A stretch of DNA of 64,000 bases, from contig CAWAWM010000002.1 in the NCBI GenBank assembly GCA_963785765.1, positions 310,001 to 374,000 of the forward strand. The letters run 5' to 3'. Under the pieces are notes generated by a model, which made no database searches, was not told the origin of the DNA, and was given only the letters and a program-made list of their open reading frames with translations. Every line of letters begins with the position of its first letter. The stretch's first letter is position 1. Shown here one piece after another: positions 16,091 through 25,203 of this stretch. The position numbers and the translations under genes are program-made. This DNA is from DATBGO01 sp963785765 (lineage in GTDB: Bacteria; Actinomycetota; Actinomycetes; Streptosporangiales; Streptosporangiaceae).

Positions 16091-17201
16091 CCCCGTGCCC
16101 AGTCGATCGGATGCCCGGCTGGCCAGGAGTCTCGCGGCCAACCCGCTGACCGGTGCTCTGAGTGCTGCCCCAGCCCCCAGCAGCAGCGGATCCCGGGCCT
16201 GGCTCTGGGGCACCGTGACCCTCACGGCGGGCGCCTTCGCGGCGGCGATCGCTGCCGCGCCGCCGGCCTCCGCGCCTCCGGTCCGCGCGCTGGCCTGGTT
16301 GCTCTTCCTCGGTTCCTCGGTTCACATCGCCGCGACGGCCTGGCTCTACACACTTCCCGAGGTCCGCGCCTACGCGAGTGAGCAGCCGCTTCGCTATGCC
16401 TGGATTCCGCTCGGCCTCGTCCTGGCCGGGGCGGCCACCGCCGCGCTGCTCTCCCCGGCGGTCATGGCCTGGCTTCTGCTGGCCTACTTCGCTTGGCAGT
16501 TCTTTCACTTTCAGAAGCAGAACCTGGGGATGGCTGCACTCGCCGCCTCATCTCAGCGGGTGGCCCCGTTGCGCCCGGCGGAGCGCCGCGCCCTGCTCGG
16601 GGCAGGAGGATCCGGCATCGTCGGGCTGCTGGCCCATCCCGGCCTGCTCCAGCTCGGGGTGCATCCAGGGACGGGAGCGCTGCCCACCGTGGCCGCGGCG
16701 ATGTTCGCGGTCAGCGTCGGATTCGGGCTGGTGGCGCTGGGCCGCCGGCTGGCCGCCGATCGACCGCCAGGGTTCTGCGCCATGTACCTGATGGCGCTGC
16801 TGTTCTCGCTGCCCGTCTTCGTCTTCCGGTCGCCCTACGCGGCGGTGGGCGGCATGACCATCGCTCATGGTTTCCAGTACCTGCTGCTGGTCGGGCTGGT
16901 GGCGGCCGGAAATCGCCGGGGGACATCGCGATTCCTCAGCGTGGCCCTCTTCTGCAACATTGCCCTCGTGGGGGGAGCACTCCTGAGCGGCGCGTCACAT
17001 CTGCACGCGTTCTCGCCACTGCTGCGGCTGGCCTTCGGCGCCTACCTCGGGATCGTGATGGCCCATTTCGTGATTGACGCCGGATTCTGGCGGATGCGTG
17101 ACCCGTTCCCGCGAATGTTCATGACCAGTCGCGTTCCCTACCTCATCCCATCCCGCCCAGGGCTTCCGGCAGCCGATGGATCGCCGGGCGATATAGGATG
17201 A
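16080..17201 (+). CDS. Polytopic membrane protein with His motifs
   Basis: This 373-aa protein has about nine hydrophobic segments. Conserved-looking polar motifs sit inside or next to helices: SVHIAATAW, FAWQFFHFQKQNLGM, GMTIAHGFQYLLLVG and AHFVIDAGFWRMRDPF. The intramembrane His pattern recalls Brp/Blh-like carotenoid oxygenases or other metal-dependent membrane enzymes, but I cannot assign it. It starts at GTG within the previous small gene and overlaps the PadR gene by 4 bp (ATGA), so the genes are coupled. Confidence 0.72.
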   Translation: MAADPVPSRSDARLARSLAANPLTGALSAAPAPSSSGSRAWLWGTVTLTAGAFAAAIAAAPPASAPPVRALAWLLFLGSSVHIAATAWLYTLPEVRAYASEQPLRYAWIPLGLVLAGAATAALLSPAVMAWLLLAYFAWQFFHFQKQNLGMAALAASSQRVAPLRPAERRALLGAGGSGIVGLLAHPGLLQLGVHPGTGALPTVAAAMFAVSVGFGLVALGRRLAADRPPGFCAMYLMALLFSLPVFVFRSPYAAVGGMTIAHGFQYLLLVGLVAAGNRRGTSRFLSVALFCNIALVGGALLSGASHLHAFSPLLRLAFGAYLGIVMAHFVIDAGFWRMRDPFPRMFMTSRVPYLIPSRPGLPAADGSPGDIG

Positions 17202-17581
17202 CCTTCGTGGCGAAGGAGACACCGCGCGGTGACCAGCGGGGCCCGGCCGAGCCGCTCGGAACGTTCGGCCGCTACGCGGGTCCTGCGACCTTGATTCTCG
17301 CCAGCCTGGCCGACGGGTCGAAGCACGGCTACGCCTTGACCAAGGACATCGAGGCGTTCGCGGGCGTGCGGCTCGCGCCGGGAACGCTGTATGAAGCGCT
17401 CAGCCGACTCGAAGGCCAAGGACTCATCCAGGCGATGGAGAGCCACGACCGGCGACGGCCCTACCGGCTGACCGCCATGGGTGCAGCCACGCTCCGAGCC
17501 CATCTCGATGCCCAGCGCCACGTGGCCGACCTGGGGCTACGCCGGCTGGCGCGCAGCTCGCGCAGCTGGGGCCCAGCATGA
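17198..17581 (+). CDS. PadR-family regulator
   Basis: This 127-aa protein has the PadR winged helix: LILASLADGSKHGYALTKDI, GTLYEALSRLEGQGLI and RRRPYRLTAMGAATL. The C-terminal dimerisation domain is minimal. It overlaps by 4 bp both the upstream membrane protein and the downstream membrane protein, and probably senses a ligand to control this operon. Confidence 0.88.
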   Translation: MTFVAKETPRGDQRGPAEPLGTFGRYAGPATLILASLADGSKHGYALTKDIEAFAGVRLAPGTLYEALSRLEGQGLIQAMESHDRRRPYRLTAMGAATLRAHLDAQRHVADLGLRRLARSSRSWGPA

Positions 17582-18579
17582 GCGAAGGGTCTCCGGCCGC
17601 GGCACGGCGCGCATCTCGGCTGCTCCGCTGGTACCCCAGGGACTGGCGGGCACGGTACGGCGAGGAGTTCGCAGAACTGCTGATCGCCGACATCGGCGAG
17701 CGACCGGCGTCCTGGCGGCGCCACGCCGACGTGGCCATTAGCGGCATAGTCGCGCGGCTCATCCCGACCGGCCTGACCGGCCACGCCATCGATCCCGCGG
17801 ACCAGGTCCGGGCCAGCCTGGCATCGCTCGGATGCCTCCTCGGCGTGTTCCTTTCCGTGGGCATGGCCATGTGGTCGCAGCTGGCCATCGGCTGGCAGTG
17901 GTCGGAGCCGGACGCCACTGCGACGTTCGCGGCGATGGTTCTGATGTCAGGCACCATGCTGGTCTTCGGCGCTCTGGCCGTGCTCGCCGCCGTCCCCGTC
18001 GCATGGCGCGTCGCCACGCGGGTCGCTCACCGGCAATCCCATGGCCTGGCCCTTCCCTCGCTGCTTTTCTTCGCCGGGGCCGCATTCTTGGTGATCGGCA
18101 GTCGTCACTTCTCAAACGGCTGGCCGGGCACCGGTGGCCACCCCTGGGCGCACCAGGGGCTGGTGCCCGGCGGGGTGGCGGCCTTCGCGTGGGCGTCGAC
18201 GCTCTCAGTGTCGTCGTACTGGGCTCATCCGGGCGCGCTCGCCTCGTTCCCGGCCACCGAACTGGCCTGGATGGCCGCCAGTCCCGTCGCCATAATCCTC
18301 CTGCTGATCGGGGCGGCCCGGACGATCCGCAGAACTGACCTGTCACCGCGCACGTTGCGCTACGAGGCTGTTCTGGCTCGCATCGCCGCCGTTGGCATGC
18401 TCGCTTTTCTCGTCGGCGCGTGTGCCTGGGTGGTGAACCGTGGTTTCGGCCCGAGAAACCTGTTCCATGCCGGAGCCATCGATATGGCCGGGCTCATCGT
18501 GATGGCTGCGGCCCTGGTCGTTTCGTACCGAGCCAGCCAGCGAGCCTGCCACGGCAGCCTCGGCCTCCCGGACCGCTGA
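17578..18579 (+). CDS. PadR-associated membrane protein
   Basis: This 333-aa protein begins with RLLRWYPRDWRARYGEEFAELL, the conserved cytoplasmic motif of membrane proteins that accompany PadR regulators in actinomycetes. About seven hydrophobic segments follow (residues 80-330). Its ATG overlaps the PadR stop (ATGA). Biochemical role unknown; the pairing suggests a membrane component whose level is set by the PadR protein. Confidence 0.78.
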   Translation: MSEGSPAAARRASRLLRWYPRDWRARYGEEFAELLIADIGERPASWRRHADVAISGIVARLIPTGLTGHAIDPADQVRASLASLGCLLGVFLSVGMAMWSQLAIGWQWSEPDATATFAAMVLMSGTMLVFGALAVLAAVPVAWRVATRVAHRQSHGLALPSLLFFAGAAFLVIGSRHFSNGWPGTGGHPWAHQGLVPGGVAAFAWASTLSVSSYWAHPGALASFPATELAWMAASPVAIILLLIGAARTIRRTDLSPRTLRYEAVLARIAAVGMLAFLVGACAWVVNRGFGPRNLFHAGAIDMAGLIVMAAALVVSYRASQRACHGSLGLPDR

Positions 18580-18779
18580 TCAGGCCGCGCCGGGGGCCGG
18601 CTAGCGCCCGGACGGCCCGCGCGGGCGAACCGGCCCAATCCGGCCCAGGCACCGGCCCCGAATAGGGCAGCGGGCGCGCCAGCCGGGGTGGCCCCGCCGT
18701 CCGCCGGGTCCGCAGCCTGACGCGGGCGCCGTTAAACTCTGCCGAGTCGGCGGTGATCAACTTGCCGGGGGGACGACAA

Positions 18780-20381
18780 GTGCGTAACGCTGATCAGGCG
18801 CGGGGAGCCGCCGGGTACGTCACGGGGCGCGGTTCGCCCAGGCGGCGGTGGGCCGGCCTGGTCTTCATCAGCCTGGGCGTCGCGATGATCATCGTGGACG
18901 CCACCATCGTCAACGTGGCGATCCCGCAGATCATCAAGGATCTGCACATCACCGCCACGGACGCCCAGTGGATACAGGACACCTACACGCTGGTCTTCGC
19001 CGCGCTGCTGCTGGTGGCCGGGCGGCTGGCCGACCGGGTAGGGCGCAGGCGGATGTTCCTGACCGGAATCGTGATCTTCATGGCCGCCAGCACCTCGGCG
19101 GCACTGGCCGGCTCGGGAACCGCGCTGATCGCCAGCCGGATCGTCCAGGGGGTCGGCGGGGCGATGATCTTGCCGACCTCGCTGTCGCTGGTTAACGCGG
19201 GCTTCCGGGGCAAGGAACGCGGCATCGCCTTCGCGGTCTGGGGATCAACCATCGGCGGCACGGCGGCGCTCGGACCGCTGCTGGGCGGCTGGCTGACGAC
19301 ATCGTTCTCCTGGCGCTGGGCTTTCGGGATCAATATCCCGCTCGGCGCGGTGGTGATCGTCGGCCTGCTCATGCTCGTCCCTGAGTCGCGCGGCGACCGG
19401 ACCGAGCGGGGCAATGACCTGATTGGCGCCCTGCTGACCGTGATCGGCCTGACCGGCGTCGTCTTCGCCCTGATCGAAGGACGGACCGACGGCTGGTGGA
19501 CCAGGATCGCGCCGGTGCGCCTGCTGGGAATGACCATGACGTCGTCGCTTTCGCCGGTCCCCGTGGCCGCGCTGATCGGCGTGGCGAGCCTGGTGATCTT
19601 CGTCTGCTACGAACGCCGTCGTAACCGGCAGGGAAAGGCGGTGCTGCTGGATCTCAGGCTGTTCGCCATCCCGTCCTTCCGCAACGGCAATATTGCCGTC
19701 GCCATCGTGAGCCTGGGCGAATTCGGAATCCTCTTCGCCCTGCCCCTGTGGCTGGAGAACGTGATCGGGCTGAGCGCGTTCGAAACCGGATTGATCTTGC
19801 TGCCGCTGGCCGTCGGCAGCTTCGCGGCCAGCGGTCTCGGTGCCGCGCTGGCCGCGCGCCGCGGGCCGCTGCTCGTCGTGCGAATCGGCATCCTCCTCGA
19901 ACTGCTCGGCGTGCTCAGCATTGGCCTGGTCGTGACGCCCAGCACCGCCGCGTGGGAACTGGTCGTGCCGCTGTTCGGCTACGGCATGGGGGTCGGCTTG
20001 GCCACGGCCCAGCTGACCGGCGTCGTACTGGCGGACGTGCCGGTCGAGCTCAGCGGCCAAGGCTCAGGCACGCAGAGCACGGCCCGTCAGATCGGATCAG
20101 CTCTCGGCATCGCCATTCTTGGCACGATCCTGTTCACCACGCTCGCCGCCCGCCTGCACGGCGAGCTCCGCAGTATCGGCGTCCCGCCCCAGGCCAATAG
20201 CGCGATAGTCACCGCCGTGCAGGACAGCGGCGGGGCGACCATCCCCGCGCTGAACGCCAGGCCGCGGACCGCGGCCGCCGGGCACGCCGCGGAGAGCGCG
20301 TTCTCCACTGCCACCCGATGGTCCGCCTTCAGCGCGGCCGGCTTTTCCTCCTGCTCGGTCTCGCCGCGAGCATGTCACTAG
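18780..20381 (+). CDS. DHA2-family MFS exporter, C-terminal frameshift
   Basis: This is a 14-helix drug:H+ antiporter of the EmrB/QacA type: VDATIVNVAIPQI (motif D1), GRLADRVGRRRM (motif A) and ILPTSLSLVNAGFRGKERG. The GTG at 18780 follows a GGGGGGA site. The frame ends early: at about 20341-20346 (run TTTT) the frame changes, giving SSCSVSPRACH and a stop. The -1 frame continues as LLLGLAASMSLGPSRRPGDD (last helix and tail) to a TAG at 20470. One missing T would restore the normal end, so this is a recent mutation or a sequencing error. Confidence 0.85.
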   Translation: MRNADQARGAAGYVTGRGSPRRRWAGLVFISLGVAMIIVDATIVNVAIPQIIKDLHITATDAQWIQDTYTLVFAALLLVAGRLADRVGRRRMFLTGIVIFMAASTSAALAGSGTALIASRIVQGVGGAMILPTSLSLVNAGFRGKERGIAFAVWGSTIGGTAALGPLLGGWLTTSFSWRWAFGINIPLGAVVIVGLLMLVPESRGDRTERGNDLIGALLTVIGLTGVVFALIEGRTDGWWTRIAPVRLLGMTMTSSLSPVPVAALIGVASLVIFVCYERRRNRQGKAVLLDLRLFAIPSFRNGNIAVAIVSLGEFGILFALPLWLENVIGLSAFETGLILLPLAVGSFAASGLGAALAARRGPLLVVRIGILLELLGVLSIGLVVTPSTAAWELVVPLFGYGMGVGLATAQLTGVVLADVPVELSGQGSGTQSTARQIGSALGIAILGTILFTTLAARLHGELRSIGVPPQANSAIVTAVQDSGGATIPALNARPRTAAAGHAAESAFSTATRWSAFSAAGFSSCSVSPRACH

Positions 20382-20497
20382 GACCGAGCCGCCGCCCGGG
20401 AGACGACGCCGCTGACCGCCCTGGCAACGGTGACTACGCCCCGGCTGACGAACGCGCTGCCCGCGATTAGCGCACCGGGACCCGCGGCGCCGGCGAT

Positions 20498-21340
20498 ATG
20501 TCGGGGATGACATTCCGGACCGGGCCGAGCGGCGCTCCCGGGCTCGCGCCGCGGCGCGTCGTGGTGGCCGGGGACTGGCACGGCAACCGGTACTGGGCCA
20601 TCAACGTCATCAGGCGGGTGCCGCAGCTGCTCTCCTGGGAGCAGCCGCGCGTGATCCTGCATCTGGGTGACTTCGGGATCTGGCCGGACCAGGAGGGCAG
20701 GCGGTACCTCGGCGCGGTCAGCACGGTCCTGGCGGAGGTGCATGCCGAACTCTGGTTCGTCGACGGCAACCACGAAGATTTCCGGCAGCTGGCCGGGCTG
20801 GCTGGCGACACGACCCAGGACGGCCGGGTCAGAGTGCAGCCGGGCATCTTTCACCTGCCCCGGGGCTACCGCTGGCAGTGGCACGGCCGTAGCTGGCTCG
20901 CCTGCGGCGGCGGGGTCAGCATCGACAGGGCGCTGCGCACCGAGGGACGGGACTGGTGGCCGCAGGAGGAGCTCACCGACGCTCAGGAAGCGGCCATCAT
21001 CGCCGGCGGCCACGCGGATGTGCTGATGTCGCACGACTGCCCGTCCGGGGTCGATCACGACTTCCCTGGCGCGCCGCCGGCGTGGGCGCCCGACCTGGCC
21101 CGCGCGCAGGCCCACCGGCAGCGCCTGCAGCGCGTCGTGACGGCGGTCCGGCCCGGCCATCTCCTGCACGGTCACCTGCACCGCGGTTATCAGCGCAGCT
21201 GCGACTTCGGCTACGGACCGGTCCAGGTCACCGGGCTGGCCGCGGACGGCACGGCGCGCAACTTCGCCGTCCTGGACACCGCGGCCATGGCCTGGCAGCT
21301 GCGCCGCCGGGTGCTGCGCGCCGTCAGCACCAGCCGGTAG
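20498..21340 (+). CDS. Calcineurin-like metallophosphoesterase
   Basis: This 280-aa protein has all blocks of the dimetal phosphoesterase fold: GDWHGN (residues 25-30), LGDFG, GNHED, a lone His in MSHDCPSG, and GHLH near the end. The GDWHGN variant of GD-H groups it with protein- or dinucleotide-phosphatase-like enzymes. There is no signal peptide. ATG 20498 or the ATG nine bases later may be used. It starts 27 bp after the restored end of the MFS gene. Substrate unknown. Confidence 0.85.
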   Translation: MSGMTFRTGPSGAPGLAPRRVVVAGDWHGNRYWAINVIRRVPQLLSWEQPRVILHLGDFGIWPDQEGRRYLGAVSTVLAEVHAELWFVDGNHEDFRQLAGLAGDTTQDGRVRVQPGIFHLPRGYRWQWHGRSWLACGGGVSIDRALRTEGRDWWPQEELTDAQEAAIIAGGHADVLMSHDCPSGVDHDFPGAPPAWAPDLARAQAHRQRLQRVVTAVRPGHLLHGHLHRGYQRSCDFGYGPVQVTGLAADGTARNFAVLDTAAMAWQLRRRVLRAVSTSR

Positions 21341-21387
21341 CCCGGGCTCAGGCCGGCCGCGCCGGGCGCCGTTGGTTATATGGTCCC

Positions 21388-22206
21388 ATGCAACTCGACC
21401 TTCCGATCTGCGCGACGTGCGGCGTCCAGTACCCGGGACCGCGGCCGGACTGCCCGATCTGCCTCGACGAGCGCCAGTACGTGGGCTGGGACGGCCAGCA
21501 GTGGACAACGCTCGCCGGGCTGCAGGCGGCCGGGCACCGCGGCCGGCTGGCCGACGAGGGCCCCGGCGTCATCGGCATCGGGGCTGACCCGCCGACCGCG
21601 ATCGGCCAGCGGGCCCTGCTCATCCGCGCACCAGGCGGCAACGTGCTCTGGGACATGATCACCTACATCGACGACGACCTGATCGCCACCGTCAGGGAGC
21701 TGGGCGGCATCAGCGCGGTCGCAGTCAGTCATCCGCATTTTTACGGCTCGATGATCGAATGGGCGCACGCCTTTGACGCACCCGTCTATATCCACCGCAA
21801 GGACCGGGACTGGGTGGCCAGGCCCGACGACGCGGTCGCCTTCTGGGACGGTGACACCCGCGAGATCGGCGATGGGCTGACGCTGATCAACGCCGGGGTG
21901 CATTTCGAGGGTGGTCAGGTACTGCACTGGTCCGGCCCGCAGCACGGTGCCGGGGCGCTGTTCTCCGGCGACATCTTCACGGTGGTCCAGGACCGCCGCT
22001 GGGTCAGCTTCATGTACAGCTACCCCAACCTGATCCCGGAGCGCCCGGGGTCCATCCGCCGCGCGCTGACGCTGATCGAGCCGTTCGGTTTCGAGCGCGT
22101 CTACGGCGCCTGGTGGCAGCGTGTCGTGGCGACCGACGGCGCCGCCGCGGTCCGCCGGTCAGCAGAGCGTTACCTCCGCTTCGCCCGGGACGATCAGGCT
22201 TCGTAA
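21388..22206 (+). CDS. MBL-fold hydrolase with N-terminal zinc ribbon
   Basis: This 272-aa protein has an N-terminal CxxC pair set (Cys8, Cys11, Cys22, Cys25) that forms a zinc-ribbon-like knuckle, then a metallo-beta-lactamase-like domain: AVAVSHPHFYGSMIEW in place of the canonical HxHxDH, an Asp in LFSGDIF, and aromatic C-terminal segments. The altered metal motif (HPHFYGS) means catalysis may differ or be reduced. I chose ATG 21388; a much longer frame upstream overlaps the phosphoesterase gene. Confidence 0.78.
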   Translation: MQLDLPICATCGVQYPGPRPDCPICLDERQYVGWDGQQWTTLAGLQAAGHRGRLADEGPGVIGIGADPPTAIGQRALLIRAPGGNVLWDMITYIDDDLIATVRELGGISAVAVSHPHFYGSMIEWAHAFDAPVYIHRKDRDWVARPDDAVAFWDGDTREIGDGLTLINAGVHFEGGQVLHWSGPQHGAGALFSGDIFTVVQDRRWVSFMYSYPNLIPERPGSIRRALTLIEPFGFERVYGAWWQRVVATDGAAAVRRSAERYLRFARDDQAS

Positions 22207-22310
22207 CGATTTCGCACCGCCGGGCCAGCGCTTTCGCCGGCCCGGAGCTGCGCTGGAACGACCTGCTTCGTGATAACTGAAGTGACCGCAGTGACTGAAC
22301 TGGCTGGAGT

Positions 22311-23966
22311 TCAGCGCGGCCGGATGCGCGCGAGCACCAGGGTGCTGTCGTCCTCGCCCTGGTCGCGCAGCGCCTGGGTGACCGTCTCGCAGACCTCGGT
22401 CAGCTCCGCCCCGGGCACGCCGAGCGCCGCGGTGAGAGCGTCCCGCAGCGATCTGACGCCATCATCGAATGACCGGCTGCGGCTCTCGACCAGGCCATCG
22501 GTGTACAGGGCCAGCGTGGCCCCCGGAGGGAAGCTGATCTCGCTGGCCTCAAAGGAGCCGACCCGCAGGCCCAGCGGCAGGCCCGGCGGCAGATCGAGCA
22601 GCTGCGTCGTTCCGTCCGGGAGCGCGACCACGGGCGGCAGGTGACCGGCCTGAGCGATCACGCACGACCGGTCCAATGGGTCGATGACCGTGTAGATGCA
22701 GGTGGCGAACGGCGCGGTGGCCAGTCCGGCCGCCATCAGGTCGAGCCTGTGCAGGATCTGTTCCGGCGGTAGCTCCAGCTCGGCCAGCGTATGAGCCGCG
22801 GTCCTGAGCTGCACCATGACGGCCGCGGCCTCCGGTCCGTGGCCCATCGTGTCACCGACGATCAGCGCGGCTCGGCCGCCGGGCAGCGGGACGATGTCAT
22901 GCCAGTCCCCGCCGACCATGCTGGCGCCGACCGGCTGATACCGATGCGCGACTTCCAGGCCAGCCGGGACCCGCGGCCGCCCGGGCAGCAGGCTGCGCTG
23001 CAGCGCCCGCGCGGTGCGCCGCTCGCGGTCGTACCGCTGGGCATTTTCGATGCAGACCGCAGCCCGGGAGGCAAGCTCGGCGGCCAGCGAAACGTCCCCG
23101 GCGCCGAACGCCGGGGCACCAGCGGTACGCCCGAACGCCGCGCATCCCACCACCGCCCCGCGGGCCGCGAGCGGAACCGCCAGGAACGCTGCGTAGCGGG
23201 CGGTGATCTCCCGGCCGCCGGGAAGGCGGCCGATCCGCTCCGCGATCGCGTCGTCCAGCTGCTCGAAAAGGACCGGGCTGCTGCCCGCCATCGCCCGGAA
23301 ACAGGGCGAATCCTCGCCAAGGACGAGCACTTCGCCTGGCCGCAGCACCCTGTCGCTGACCGCGCAGGAAACGCCAGCCAGGCGGGCCGCCAGCCGCCGC
23401 ACCACGGCCGTGTCGGTGTCACGGTGCGGGACGAAATCGTCGGCGCTCAGCAGCCGCTCCGACACGTAGAGGACGGCCGAGTCAGCGAAACCAGGGACCG
23501 CGACGTCCACCACCTCACGGGCGGTCTGGGCCAGGTCGAGCGAACTGCCGATTCCGGCGATGGCCGCCGCGCTCGGCAGCTCGGGGCCCGGCGGCCGCGA
23601 GTGTTCTCTCGCGATCACGAGCGCGCCCGGGCCCGGGCCGGTCAGCGGCTCGCACCGGATGTCCACGTCGAGGCCGCCCGTCAGGCTGAGGGCCGCTGCG
23701 CTGGTCCAGACCCGTCCCGCAGCGACCTCCGCGAGCGCGTCGCGTAACAGCGCTCGCTGGTCCGGCCCGGCCATCAGCACGTCGCCCAGGTCGCGCCCGG
23801 CTACGGCGGATGCCGGGCACCCGAACAACCGCGCGGCGGTCACCGACCAGGACGCCACCAGCCCGTCGGAGCCCACCGTGAAGGCGGCCAGGTCGGCTAA
23901 CCCCGTTCCATGCGATCGCGCCGCTACGGACCTGCCCCCTCCGGCAATCTGCACTCCCACTGACAC
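22311..23966 (-). CDS. PAS-GAF-PP2C (SpoIIE-type) phosphatase
   Basis: This approximately 551-aa cytosolic signalling protein has a PAS-like domain (AFTVGSDGLVASWSVTAARLFG), a GAF domain in the middle (up to AAVCIENAQRYDRERRTA) and a C-terminal SpoIIE/RsbU phosphatase: GGDWHDIVPLPGG, VGDTMGHGPEAA and LALYTDGLVESR supply the metal-binding Asp residues. Such proteins dephosphorylate STAS anti-sigma antagonists, and a STAS protein is encoded at 60572. Start is uncertain: GTG 23966 has AAGG upstream; other GTGs follow at 23960 and 23954. A minisatellite lies upstream. Confidence 0.85.
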   Translation of the reverse strand: MSVGVQIAGGGRSVAARSHGTGLADLAAFTVGSDGLVASWSVTAARLFGCPASAVAGRDLGDVLMAGPDQRALLRDALAEVAAGRVWTSAAALSLTGGLDVDIRCEPLTGPGPGALVIAREHSRPPGPELPSAAAIAGIGSSLDLAQTAREVVDVAVPGFADSAVLYVSERLLSADDFVPHRDTDTAVVRRLAARLAGVSCAVSDRVLRPGEVLVLGEDSPCFRAMAGSSPVLFEQLDDAIAERIGRLPGGREITARYAAFLAVPLAARGAVVGCAAFGRTAGAPAFGAGDVSLAAELASRAAVCIENAQRYDRERRTARALQRSLLPGRPRVPAGLEVAHRYQPVGASMVGGDWHDIVPLPGGRAALIVGDTMGHGPEAAAVMVQLRTAAHTLAELELPPEQILHRLDLMAAGLATAPFATCIYTVIDPLDRSCVIAQAGHLPPVVALPDGTTQLLDLPPGLPLGLRVGSFEASEISFPPGATLALYTDGLVESRSRSFDDGVRSLRDALTAALGVPGAELTEVCETVTQALRDQGEDDSTLVLARIRPR

Positions 23967-24203
23967 TGCACCAACCTTGCCGATCAGTTCGCCGGGTATC
24001 TGGCGCGCATCCGGGTGTCGCGGCCGGCCGTCCTGTCGCGGTACCAAGCTGCCGAGGAACCGAGCTGCCGAGGAACCGTCGGCCAGCCAGCTGGCCTTCA
24101 GATATCGCGCGAATACGAAATGTACCGCATCGCAGGTTATAGCGGGCGGTCCCGCGGCGAAGGCCGGGCGGGGGCGGCCACGCTGACTCAGCCCGCGGCG
24201 GCA

Positions 24204-24353
24204 GCCAGGCCGTGCAGCCAGATCAGGCCGTGCAGCCAGATCAGGCCGTGCAACCAGATCAGGCCGCGCCACCAGATCAGGCCGTGCAACCAGATCAGGC
24301 CGCGCCACCAGATCAGGCCGCGCCACCGGATCGGGCCGCGCCACCGGATCAGG
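24204..24353. repeat. 18-bp minisatellite
   Basis: Seven full copies of an 18-bp unit start at 24218, 24236, 24254, 24272, 24290, 24308 and 24326 (type CCAGATCAGGCCGTGCAG, with CGCGCCA and CGGATC variants), flanked by partial units. It lies between the SDR stop, which is inside the last partial unit, and the phosphatase start. A direct repeat of AGCTGCCGAGGAACCG also occurs at 24049-24080. The gap 23967-24348 has no gene I can support. Confidence 0.85.
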
Positions 24354-25197
24354 ATTTCGTCCATTCCTCGCTGTGCTGCCACAACAGCCTGCCAAGTTCC
24401 GCGGTGGCCAGCGGGCTCGGCTGCCGCGGCCGGCAGTCGTCGAAGTAACCGCCGCTGGCCTGCGCCACCTCGGCCGCGGTGGCACAGTAGACCGAGGTCC
24501 TGGCACCCTGCTGGGTGCTGAGCATCCGCCGTTTCAGCAGCGCGCGGGCCGGCCAGGGCACCCGTCGCCACATGTCTGACGCGACCACGCCAGGGTGCAG
24601 CGCGCAGGCCGTGACGCCGCCACCGTCATCCAGGCGCCGGGCCAGCTCCTGGGTGAACAGCACGTTGCACAGCTTCGATACCGCGTATTCGCGCAGGCCG
24701 GTCAGGCTTCGGGTGGGCCGCCGCACGGCCGCGAAGTCGACGCCCTTCGCCTGGTAGTGAGCGTCGCTGGAGACGGTCACCACCCGGGCGGGCGCGCTGG
24801 CGGTCAGGCACTCCCCGAGCGCGGCGGTCAGCGCGAAGTGGCCCAGGTGGTTGACCCCGAAGGCAAGCTCGAACCCGTCTTTGGTCAGCCCGCGCCGGCC
24901 GCCCACGCCCGCGTTGTTGATCAGCACGTGCAGGGGCTGGCCCAAGGCCAGGAATTCCGCTGCACAGGCGCGGACCGAAGCCAGGTCGGCGAGGTCGAGC
25001 CGGAGGAATCCGACCGCGTCGTTCCCCGTCTCCGCGGCGATGGCGGCCACGGCCGCTGCGCCCTTCGCCGTCGAGCGGCAGGCAATGTAGACCCGTGCGC
25101 CCCGGCCGGCCAGCTCGGTAGCCGTCGCCCGGCCGATCCCGGTATTGCCCCCGGTCACCAGGACCGTCCGGCCGGCGAGTTCCGCGGTCGCGCTCAT
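24349..25197 (-). CDS. Short-chain dehydrogenase/reductase
   Basis: This 282-aa SDR of the retinol-dehydrogenase-like group has the cofactor motif TGGNTGIGRATA, the NNAG motif (INNAGVGG), the catalytic Ser in VVTVSSDAH, and YAVSK (Tyr/Lys). Arg42 after the second strand suggests NADP(H). The stop falls in the 18-bp repeat region. It follows DUF2203 by 6 bp, so they are probably one transcript. Substrate unknown. Confidence 0.87.
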   Translation of the reverse strand: MSATAELAGRTVLVTGGNTGIGRATATELAGRGARVYIACRSTAKGAAAVAAIAAETGNDAVGFLRLDLADLASVRACAAEFLALGQPLHVLINNAGVGGRRGLTKDGFELAFGVNHLGHFALTAALGECLTASAPARVVTVSSDAHYQAKGVDFAAVRRPTRSLTGLREYAVSKLCNVLFTQELARRLDDGGGVTACALHPGVVASDMWRRVPWPARALLKRRMLSTQQGARTSVYCATAAEVAQASGGYFDDCRPRQPSPLATAELGRLLWQHSEEWTKS

Positions 25198-25203
25198 CCG
25201 TGG

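Noticed and set aside
24188..24571. Open frame encoding LHGLIW/RGLIW repeats
   Set aside because: It is the translation of the 18-bp minisatellite in an antisense frame, with no start context.
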